A stretch of DNA of 64,000 bases from Streptomyces sp. H27-H5 (lineage in GTDB: Bacteria > Actinomycetota > Actinomycetes > Streptomycetales > Streptomycetaceae), in the NCBI RefSeq assembly GCF_026627505.1, contig NZ_JAPNLK010000033.1, positions 1 to 64,000 of the forward strand. Direction: 5' to 3'. A program made the position numbers and the translations under genes. Every line of letters begins with the position of its first letter. Position 1 is the first letter of the stretch. The notes under the pieces were generated by a model. That model was not told the origin of the DNA. It made no database searches and was given only the letters and a program-made list of their open reading frames with translations. This document shows positions 55,447 to 64,000 of the stretch, piece by piece.

Positions 55447-55752
55447 CAGCACGTCCTGTCCGCAGCCCCCGCCAACCGCCACCACCAGCATGCGCCGGTG
55501 CGGGGCCGCCGGCACGCCGACCCGATCGAACCCGTTCGAATCGAAGGCACGTTTGCGCGAGGGCACGCGGGCGCGGACGCGGTGCGGCGCCACACTCAAG
55601 TACGTTCCCCGCCAAAGGCGGAAGGCAATCCCCGAGGCATCTCGGCCAACGTTCTCGAACACCCCAGAGCGCCCCCACAGTGACGTTCCAGCAGACCGGT
55701 GCGGGGGCAGCCGCTTCATGCCGTTGTCGCTTACCGAAGGAGCAGTTCCGCT

Positions 55753-56367
55753 ATGACGAAGGTCCTGGTCGTGCACAGCGTCCGCCTGGTCCGATCCGCC
55801 CTCGCAGCCCTGCTGAGATCCGAAGGCCCCTTCGAAGTCACCGCCGTGGGCTGGCGGGCCGCTGTACGCGAGACGGAGTGCTTACGGCCGGACGTCACGG
55901 TCGTCGACCTCGACTGTCCGGGCGCCGCTCCGCTCCTGGCGGGGATGGGCCGCAGGGATCGGCACTCCCCCTCCTCCCCCGCGTCCTCACCGATATTGGT
56001 ACTGGCCTCGGCGGGTACGCCCGGATCGCTGCGGAGGGCGTTCCGTGCACCGGTGCTGGGGTGTGTGGACAAGGACGGCTCGCCGGGCCGCCTGGTACGG
56101 GCCGTGCGCCGGGTCGCGGCCGGTGAGCGCTTCGTCGACGCCTCGCTCGCGTCCGCCTGCATGGAGGCGGACCCGGTACCGCTGAGTCCCCGCGAACTGA
56201 GCGTGCTGGCCCGCGCGGCGGAGGGCGATTCGATCGCCGAGATCGCCAGCGCCCTGCACCTGGCCAGCGGCACCGTGCGCAACTACATGGCCGCCGCCAC
56301 GCGCAAGGCCGGCGCGCGCAACCGCATCGACGCCATCCGCATATCCCGCAGGGAGGGCTGGGTCTGA
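55753..56367 (+). CDS. ramR: RamR-like orphan response regulator of the SapB cluster
   Basis: A 204-residue protein from ATG 55753 with AAGGAG upstream. The receiver-like half has VLVVHSVRLVRSALAALLRS, where the acidic pair of true receivers is replaced by His-Ser, VTVVDLDCPG with the acceptor Asp, and a retained Lys in CVDKDGS. The C-terminal LuxR-type helix-turn-helix is PLSPRELSVLARAAEGDSIA, EIASALHLASGTVRNYMAAA. The loss of the acid pocket suggests phosphorylation-independent work. Codon 44 is TTA (55882-55884), which predicts bldA control. It is convergent with the ramCSAB genes, whose promoter it should activate. Confidence 0.9.
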   Translation: MTKVLVVHSVRLVRSALAALLRSEGPFEVTAVGWRAAVRETECLRPDVTVVDLDCPGAAPLLAGMGRRDRHSPSSPASSPILVLASAGTPGSLRRAFRAPVLGCVDKDGSPGRLVRAVRRVAAGERFVDASLASACMEADPVPLSPRELSVLARAAEGDSIAEIASALHLASGTVRNYMAAATRKAGARNRIDAIRISRREGWV

Positions 56368-56431
56368 GACCGCGGCCGCCCGCGAGCCGATGCCGGGGCC
56401 GAGAGCGCCCCGCCCGGGGGCGGTGCCCGTC

Positions 56432-58257
<1,826 letters not shown>

Positions 58258-58261
<4 letters not shown>

Positions 58262-60117
58262 CGGGCCGCCCCCTGACCGCTCGGGTCCGCGGTGCGGGCG
58301 GGCTCCGGATCGGGTCCGGGCTCCGGCGCGGGATCCGGGCGCGCGCCCGCCGCGAACACGGCCCGGTAGTCCGGATCGCGCCACAACTCGACGTGCGGGC
58401 CGGTGGCCCGAACGCGCCCGTCCTCCAGCCACACCACGAGGTCGGCCCGGGCGGCCGAGGAGATCCGGTGCGCGACGACGATCCGGGTGCCTGCCCGGAC
58501 CTGTTCCGCGACGGCCCGCTCGACCTCGCGGGCGGTGACCGTGTCGAGGCTGGAGGTGGCGTCGTCGAGGATCAGCAGTCGGCCGGCGCAGCAGAACGCC
58601 CGGGCCAGGCCCAGGCGTTGGACTTCCCCGCCCGACATGGGGGCCTCGGCCACCGGTGTGTCGTACCCCCGGGGCAGGCGTCGTACGAACAGGTCCGCTC
58701 CGGCCGCCCGGGCGGCCCCGCGCACCGCTTCAGGATCCGGCGTCGGACCGGCGCCGAACGCGATGGCGTCGCCGACGCTGTCACCGAGCAGCGCCGGCCG
58801 ATGGAAGGCGTGCCCGACGTCGCGGCGCAGGGCTTCGGCGGTCAGTTCCCGCAACGGGACACCGTCCAGCAGCACCTGCCCGCTGTCGGGGTCCGTGAGT
58901 CGTCCGGCGACGGCGGCGAGCAGCGTCTTGCCGGAGCCCGAGCCGCCCACGACAGCCGCCGTGGTCCCGCCCGGGACGAGCAGGTCGATGTCGCGCAGCA
59001 CCGCGGTTCCGTCGCGCGTCACGCGTACGCCACGCAGTTCCAGGGTGCCGGTGCCGCCGTCGGGCAGCTGCCGGTCGCCGTGTTCCAGGGCGGGCAGGTC
59101 GAAGAGTTCGGCGGTGCGGCGGGCGGCGGCCCGGCCGCGCACGGCGGCGCTGAGCTTGCTGGTGACGGCCCCGATGCCGGCGGCGAGGCCGGCGTAGCGC
59201 ACGGCGGCGAGGAGTTCCCCGACGTCGAGCGCGCCGGCGGACAGGCGGATGCCGCCCACGCCGAGGACGACGTACAGCAGGAGCGGCATCAGGGCGGTGG
59301 TGCGGGCCATCGTCGCGCCGTAGACCTGCCACATCCGGCGCCCCTCGGCGTCGAGGTCGGGCAGTCGGGCGAGGATCCGGGCGCGTTCCCGGGCGGCGGT
59401 GCCGGCGGCGGCAATGGTGCGCGCCCCGGCCAGGGCCTCGACGAGCCGGCCGGCGGTCGCGAGTTGGGCCCGCTGGTAGCGGGAGACGATGGTGGAGGAG
59501 TCTCGGGCGAAGGCCCTCAGCAGGAGGACGAGCGGGGGCAGGCCGGCGACGAAGGCCAGTGCGGTCCAGGGGTCGATGACGAACAGCGCGACGAGTCCCC
59601 CGACCGGGGGCAGCAGCGCGGCGATCCCGGTCGCGAGGGTGGCCGGTACGGTGCCGGCCTCGGTGGCGTGCGCGGTCAGTCGCGCCGCGATCTCGCCGGG
59701 GGCGAGCCGGGCGGCCCGGTGGGGCGCGGTGCGCAGCAGCCGGGAGAGTCCCAGCCGGCGCAGCCAGGCCGTGGAGCGGGCGTCCACCGCGCCGGTGAGC
59801 CGGGTCGTGGCGGCGTCCAGGAGCACCTCGGCCACGATGACGGCGGCGCACAGCAGGGTCCAGTACGGGGCTGCCGGATCGCGGCGGAGCAGGAGGTCGA
59901 GGGTGAGGCCGAGCAGAGCGGGTTCGGCGAGGGCGGCGACGGAGGCGGCGGTCGCGCATCCGAGCACGGCGGTCGCCCGTCCGGTGCTGTGGCGGGCGGC
60001 GTCGCGGAGCGCGCGATCGGCGGAGCGGGGGTCCTCGGGGCCCGTGGGGGTCGCGTTGCCCCGGGAGCGCTCGTGGGTGAGGACGGCCGGTTCCGGCGGG
60101 TCGTCGTGCGGGGTCAT
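58258..60117 (-). CDS. ramA: ABC transporter half-molecule, RamA/AmfA-like
   Basis: A 619-residue membrane-ATPase fusion from ATG 60117 with AGGAG 9 nt upstream. Six helices lie in residues 45-300. The ATPase domain carries Walker A VVGGSGSGKTLL, signature MSGGEVQRLGLA, Walker B LLILDDATSSLD and the H-loop VVAHRIS. In Walker B the catalytic Glu is replaced by Asp, so this half may have a degenerate site and RamB, with a Glu, the active one. It is 76 nt after ramS, with a stem-loop in between. Confidence 0.94.
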
Positions 60118-60142
60118 CCGCGGCGGCTCCTGAGAGGTGGGT

Positions 60143-60174
60143 CGGGGCCCGGACGGCGAACCGTCCGAGCCCCG
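60143..60174 (-). promoter_or_regulatory. Intercistronic stem-loop between ramS and ramA
   Basis: Arms 60143-60156 and 60161-60174. On the transcript they form a 14-bp stem with one G-U pair closed by a C(UUCG)G tetraloop, an unusually stable hairpin. It lies 19 nt after the ramS stop and ahead of the ramA ribosome-binding site. It may end part of the transcripts or protect the ramC-ramS message, giving more peptide than transporter. Confidence 0.7.
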
Positions 60175-60193
60175 TACAGGCCTGACGACCTGG

Positions 60194-60328
60194 TTAGTTA
60201 CAGGTCGTGACGCTCAGGCTGCTGTCTCCGCAGAGCAGCAGGCTCGCGCGGCTTCCGCCGCCCGTCATCGCGGCCTCGGTGATCTCTTCCTTGGGGGTTT
60301 CCATCGACTGCAGGTCAAGAAGCGTCAT
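60194..60328 (-). CDS. ramS: RamS/AmfS-like lanthipeptide precursor (SapB)
   Basis: A 44-residue class III lanthipeptide precursor. ATG 60328 overlaps the ramC stop by 4 nt. The leader MTLLDLQSMETPKEEITEAA has the LxDLQ recognition motif. The C-terminal core reads SRASLLLCGDSSLSVTTCN, giving two S-x2-S-x3-C units that become lanthionine-type rings. As I recall the S. coelicolor RamS, its core differs by Ile for Val and a shorter junction; here the leader/core region has TGGGS, two extra residues overall. The product, SapB, is a surfactant needed for aerial growth on rich media. Confidence 0.97.
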   Translation of the reverse strand: MTLLDLQSMETPKEEITEAAMTGGGSRASLLLCGDSSLSVTTCN

Positions 60329-62961
60329 GTCAGTTCCTCTTCTTCTCCGGGGATGTACCGATGGGTCACGGCCCCTTGCGGGACCGGCTTGGGGGCCGCC
60401 GCGGTGTCGCGCAGCGGCGGAAGGAACGGCAGGTGCGCGCGCCCGCCGGGCACGGCGCTGCCGAGGGCGAGGAGAGCGCCGGCCGTGCCCGTGGACAGGT
60501 CCATGGACAGGCGCATCATCTGCTCGCCGGGGAAGGCCAGTTGGCCTTGGTAGGGGACGGCGTGCCGGGCGAGGGCGTCGATCTGCCGCGCGATGTCGTC
60601 GGGCCGCGTCCCCGGTCCGGGGGTCGTGGTCCGGGCGAGGTGCAGGATCATGCCGGCCGCGCCGCGGAAGAGTCCGGGCTGGGCGTAGAAGGTGGCCTGG
60701 GCGGCCGCCACGATGCCGCGCCGGGCCTCCTCGAAGCGCGGGTCGGCCCCGTGCTCCAGCCAGTCGTCGAGCACCATGCCGATGCCGGCGCTGCCCTCGC
60801 CCAGGTAGGGCATGGTCCGCCAGCCCTCGTTGACCTGGAGGGTGCCGAACGCGCTGGTCACGCAGCGGTCGAGGTCGCGGTGCAGGGCCTGTCCGGCTCG
60901 CGCCAGGAGTTCCGTGTCGCCGGTGCGTTCGTACAGGCGCAGGAAGAGCAGGGCGGGACCGGCGTTGCCGTACAGCAGTCCCGCCCGGGTGAGGTCGGGG
61001 GCGGAGCGGGCGACCAGTTCGGCGCAGCGCAGGGCGGCGTCGTGCAGGGCGCTCTCCCCGGTCGTGGTGCCCAGGGCGTCCAGTGCGAGGCCGACTCCGG
61101 CGAGGCCGCTGTGCAGGTCGGGGCCTACGGTCTGCCACGGCTGGCGCAGCAGCTGTTCGGCGAGGGCGAGGGCGCGTTCACGGTGCCCGAGCCGGTCGAG
61201 GGTCCAGGCGGTGCCGGCGAGGCCGTCGTAGAAGCCGAGGGGTGTGCCGGAGTCCGGCTCCTCTGTCCGTTTGAGCAGCCACTTCTCGGCCTCGGGCCAG
61301 GGTTCGGCGCCGGTCTCGGCAAGGGCGTAGAGGACGCCCGCGGCGCCGTGTCCGAAGCCGATTCCGCCGCCGGCCGCGGCGAACTGGGCGATGTCGCCGG
61401 GGAAGAGCCTGTCCTCGCGGTCCAGGGTGGCCGAGGCGCGCAGGGCGGCCGTCATGGACGCGCGGGCGCGGGACCAGTCCCCCGGTTCGACGGGCAGGTA
61501 CGGGCCGGTGGGCACGGTCGGGCGATGGCCGGGCTCGCCGGGCGGCGGGTCGTAGAGGATCTCCTCCACGGCCTCGTCGAGGAAGGCCCTCGGTACGGGG
61601 AACTGTTCGGCGGCGATGTCGGCCAGGTGCGCGGCCTTCGCCCGGTCCAGTACGAACAGGCTGGTCAGTGGCAGGAACAGGGCGAGTCTGAGGCAGGCGA
61701 GGGCGTAGCGGTCGACGGAGAAGCCACGTCGTCCGGCGGGGGCGACGAACGCCGGGTTGGCGACGGTCTGCCGCAGCCCTTCGTCGACGTGGGCGGCGGC
61801 CTCGAAGTCCAGGAGCGCCACGGAGGGTTCGCCGTCCTCGTCCTCCGCCACCATGATGTTGAACAGGTGCAGGTCGTTGAAGACGACCCCGCGGGCGTGC
61901 ACGGCCTCCACGGCCTCCGTCACCCGCCGGTGGATCGTCAGCGCCCACCGGGTGTACGAGGCGAGCTCCTCCGGGTCCGGTTCCGCCTCGATCAGGGGGT
62001 GGCGGCGGGCGAAGTACGTGTTGAGCGGCTTGCCCTCCAGGTACTGGAGGACGAGGAAGTGGTGGTCGCCGACGGTGAAGGTGCCGCGGACGGACGGGAC
62101 GCAGTCCAGGCCCTCCAGCCGTTCCAGGGCGGTCCGCTCGCGGTGCAGCCGGGCCACGGCGTCGGCTCCGTCGGCGGCGAGTCCCGCATGGGGGCGGGCC
62201 TCCTTCAGCACCACCGGTTCGCCGGTGCGGCTGTCCGTGCCGGCGTAGACGCCGCCTCCGTTGGAGAAGTGGAGCGCGCGCTCGATGGTGTAGGGCACGT
62301 CGGTGAGCGTCACGGCCGAACGCGCGTCGAGGTGCGGCTTCAGGAACGCCGGGAGGTCGACCCACTCGGGCGGTTGGAACGACGGCCCGCGGGGGTCGGG
62401 GACGAGTCGACCGTCGGGGGTCTCGATCGCCGGCACGAGTTCGCCCCGCGCGTCGTAGCAGTGCCGCAGGGTGAAGCTGCCGTAGCGCAGGTGGACCGGT
62501 CCGGCGCCCCAGCGCAGATCGCTGAGGATGTACGGTCCGGGCTCGCCGGTCAGCAGGGCGTCGAGGTCCTCGGCGATGCGCCGGCACTGCTCCTGGTCGG
62601 CCGGGTACACGGTGATGAACTTCCCGCTGGCCGCGCGGTCGGCGTACTTGGCGTTGCGTATGTGCAGCAGGTGGCGGCTCGGCACGAACTTGAAGGCGAT
62701 GCGCCGGGGCACGCAGTAGGCGTGGACGCGGTCGAGGATCGACTCGGCGTTGTCCAGCCGGGCGGAAACGTGGATCTTCCAGCCCTGGAAGGGGAGTTCG
62801 ACACCGAGGGGGCGCAGCGCGTACCAGTCGCCGGTGCGGTGCGAACGCCACCCGGTCGGCACGGGAGCGAGGGCCGGGCCGTAGTTCTCGTCGGCCCGTC
62901 GGTACGGGGCGTCGTAGAACCAACGGTCGGCGTCGCAGAACGCGGCGTACCCCTTGTTCAC
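60325..62961 (-). CDS. ramC: Class III lanthionine synthetase RamC/AmfT (LanKC)
   Basis: An 878-residue enzyme from GTG 62961 (GGGAG upstream). Residues 1-220 form the lyase-type domain (MNKGYAAFCDADRWFYDAPY). The kinase spans about 220-520, with the ATP-site Lys in PVVLKEARPHAG, the catalytic loop VVFNDLHLFNIMVAE and the metal motif LLDFEAA. Residues 540-878 are LanC-like (GFGHGAAGVLYALAETGAEP, LLYGNAGPALLFLRLY, LFRGAAGMILHLART) but lack the zinc-binding Cys/His set, as in other LanKC enzymes. It phosphorylates and dehydrates Ser residues of RamS and forms the rings. It is the first gene of the ramCSAB operon. Confidence 0.97.
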   Translation of the reverse strand: MNKGYAAFCDADRWFYDAPYRRADENYGPALAPVPTGWRSHRTGDWYALRPLGVELPFQGWKIHVSARLDNAESILDRVHAYCVPRRIAFKFVPSRHLLHIRNAKYADRAASGKFITVYPADQEQCRRIAEDLDALLTGEPGPYILSDLRWGAGPVHLRYGSFTLRHCYDARGELVPAIETPDGRLVPDPRGPSFQPPEWVDLPAFLKPHLDARSAVTLTDVPYTIERALHFSNGGGVYAGTDSRTGEPVVLKEARPHAGLAADGADAVARLHRERTALERLEGLDCVPSVRGTFTVGDHHFLVLQYLEGKPLNTYFARRHPLIEAEPDPEELASYTRWALTIHRRVTEAVEAVHARGVVFNDLHLFNIMVAEDEDGEPSVALLDFEAAAHVDEGLRQTVANPAFVAPAGRRGFSVDRYALACLRLALFLPLTSLFVLDRAKAAHLADIAAEQFPVPRAFLDEAVEEILYDPPPGEPGHRPTVPTGPYLPVEPGDWSRARASMTAALRASATLDREDRLFPGDIAQFAAAGGGIGFGHGAAGVLYALAETGAEPWPEAEKWLLKRTEEPDSGTPLGFYDGLAGTAWTLDRLGHRERALALAEQLLRQPWQTVGPDLHSGLAGVGLALDALGTTTGESALHDAALRCAELVARSAPDLTRAGLLYGNAGPALLFLRLYERTGDTELLARAGQALHRDLDRCVTSAFGTLQVNEGWRTMPYLGEGSAGIGMVLDDWLEHGADPRFEEARRGIVAAAQATFYAQPGLFRGAAGMILHLARTTTPGPGTRPDDIARQIDALARHAVPYQGQLAFPGEQMMRLSMDLSTGTAGALLALGSAVPGGRAHLPFLPPLRDTAAAPKPVPQGAVTHRYIPGEEEELT

Positions 62962-62972
62962 TCCTGCTCCCT

Positions 62973-63040
62973 CGGTCGGTGACAGGAACGAAGGTGTCAC
63001 GCGGAGCGACGGCCCCGACAGTCGCCGCTGTCACCGATCG
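62973..63040. promoter_or_regulatory. Inverted 13-mer pair upstream of ramC, possible RamR sites
   Basis: CGGTCGGTGACAG (62973-62985) and CTGTCACCGATCG (63028-63040) are inverted copies matching at 12 of 13 positions, 42 nt apart. A related GGTGTCAC lies between them (62993-63000). They lie 12 and 67 nt upstream of the ramC start. Position suits an activator or repressor of the operon; assignment to RamR is inference. Confidence 0.5.
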
Positions 63041-63318
63041 GGTGTGCAGTACGCACGAGTCACTTGGCGGCGCGGGAAGGCGATCGCGGGGCGCGCCGGG
63101 GGCGCGGCCGGGGCGGGCCGAGGGGCGTGGGCGGGATGGGCCGAGGGGCGTGGCCGGATGGGCTGTCGGGGTGAAGCAGCCGCTCGCAGCGCGCCGCCTC
63201 CCGTCCGATCATCTGACTGGCCGTAGATTCCCTTGCGTCCGGGGAGCACCGGCGCGACAGACCGGTCCCCTTCGCTGCGACCGTCGGCGTACGGTCCGGT
63301 CCCGCCCGGGAGAGTGCC
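63041..63318. other. Intergenic region between divergent ramC and thioredoxin-fold lipoprotein genes
   Basis: About 280 bp with no gene. It contains purine-rich, GC-rich sequence with repeated GGGGCGYGG-like words near 63095-63150. The promoter of the lipoprotein gene should lie in its right part. Confidence 0.4.
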
Positions 63319-63858
63319 ATGCGTTCTCGTGTCGCCGCCGTCCTGCTCCTCGCACTGGGCCTGCCGCTGACCGGCTGCTCGTCCGACGGGGCGGACCCCG
63401 CCACCCGGGGGGCCGCCGGCGCACCGGCCCCCGGCCGTCAGGCAGCCCCCTCCCATCTGCGCTTCACCGCCAAGACCCTGGACGGCGCGGTGTTCAACGG
63501 AGCGGCGCTCGCGGGCAAGCCGGTGCTGTTTTGGTTCTACGGGGCCGCGTGCGCCGAATGCCCGGCCCAGGCCTTCGAGACCGCGGCCAAGGCCGACCGC
63601 TACGTCGGGCGCGTCCACGTGGTGGCCGTCGCGGAACCGGGCACGGGCAACGGACTCCAGGGCTTCGCCGCCCCGGCCGGAGCGGGCCGCCTCCCGCACC
63701 TCTCCGACGTCGGCCACGCCCTGCGGGACCGCTTCCACGCCGAGGGCATCAACACGTACGTGCTGCTCGACGAGGACGGCGAGGTGCTCTACAAGGGCGC
63801 CGGAGCGGAGGGCGACAAACTCGACGGGGAGCTCGCGGCCCTCGCCTCCGGAGCCTGA
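63319..63858 (+). CDS. Thioredoxin-fold lipoprotein (TlpA/ResA-like)
   Basis: A 179-residue protein from ATG 63319. The signal peptide ends in the lipobox LTGC (VAAVLLLALGLPLTGCSSDG). A short linker leads to a thioredoxin fold: FTAKTLDGAVFNGAALAGKP, then VLFWFYGAACAECPAQAFET with the redox CAEC motif followed by Pro, and INTYVLLDEDGEVLYKGAGA. It should act outside the membrane as a thiol oxidoreductase, perhaps in cytochrome maturation or oxidative defence. It is divergent from ramC. Confidence 0.88.
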   Translation: MRSRVAAVLLLALGLPLTGCSSDGADPATRGAAGAPAPGRQAAPSHLRFTAKTLDGAVFNGAALAGKPVLFWFYGAACAECPAQAFETAAKADRYVGRVHVVAVAEPGTGNGLQGFAAPAGAGRLPHLSDVGHALRDRFHAEGINTYVLLDEDGEVLYKGAGAEGDKLDGELAALASGA

Positions 63859-64000
63859 CGGGGGTCGGGGTGGGGGTTGGGTCCGGCCGGTCACGCGCCA
63901 CGTGCCGGGGGCGTGCCGCGGGTGCGGCGACCACGGGCCCCGGGCACGTCCGGCTCTACCGATCGGCCCCTCCGATCGGCCTCTCCGCCGGCCCGTGACC

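Overview
The window is chromosomal DNA from a Streptomyces-type actinomycete. The basis is very high G+C with third-position GC bias, genes for a chaplin, an SsgA-like protein and a SapB/Ram morphogenetic lanthipeptide system, a complete ectABCD cluster, and rare TTA (bldA-type) leucine codons. No rRNA, tRNA, CRISPR array or complete transposon was seen.

Layout. 1-3.1 kb: gene debris (a twice-deleted enolase-superfamily gene and a very short secreted protein), a GNAT enzyme, a MerR-like regulator, small stress-type proteins (CsbD, a hydrophobic protein) and a cold-shock protein. 3.4-7.4 kb: a membrane protein, a P450-ferredoxin pair with a divergent TetR regulator and a clear operator, then a 5'-truncated MFS exporter overlapping an intact MarR gene. 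7.4-12.2 kb: an Nramp-like transporter and the ectoine/hydroxyectoine operon ectA-ectB-ectC-ectD. 12.5-24.2 kb: a toxin/antitoxin-like pair, YihY, a CASTOR/POLLUX-like channel, MFS, DUF2071, polysaccharide deacetylase, SRPBCC, aldehyde dehydrogenase and a lipoprotein. 24.2-31 kb: a run of small envelope and stress proteins (AI-2E family, two paralogous unknown proteins, an anti-sigma ATPase, SsgA-like, DUF6328, DUF6131), an orphan IS5-type transposase N-domain and odd hairpins. 31.2-35.3 kb: a secreted phosphatase, a pectate lyase followed by an ECF sigma factor and its membrane partner, and a glyoxalase-like gene broken by one in-frame TGA. 35.7-40.5 kb: DoxX, YbdK-type ligase, GlsB/YeaQ, hemerythrin and a ProP-like transporter that also carries one in-frame TGA at a conserved Trp. 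40.5-51.5 kb: a sigma-B-type signalling island with two HATPase anti-sigma proteins, a STAS antagonist, a SigF-like sigma factor, a 1524-residue poly-HAMP hybrid kinase and an ANTAR/GAF/PAS/PP2C phosphatase. 51.6-55.4 kb: a Tat-exported flavin amine oxidase, a short chaplin and a DHA2 exporter. 55.7-63 kb: the ram cluster, ramR convergent with ramC-ramS-ramA-ramB. The window closes with a thioredoxin-fold lipoprotein.

How it fits together. Two themes recur. One is osmotic and general stress: ectoine synthesis, a ProP-like carrier, CsbD, GlsB, DUF6131, the partner-switching proteins and a kinase whose 92-residue HAMP repeats resemble those of fungal osmosensing group III kinases. The other is aerial development: chaplin, SapB, SsgA-like, and a TTA codon in ramR that predicts bldA control. 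Several genes are broken: enolase, MFS, glyoxalase and ProP-like. Functional statements are family-level inferences from reading the sequence; no database search was run.
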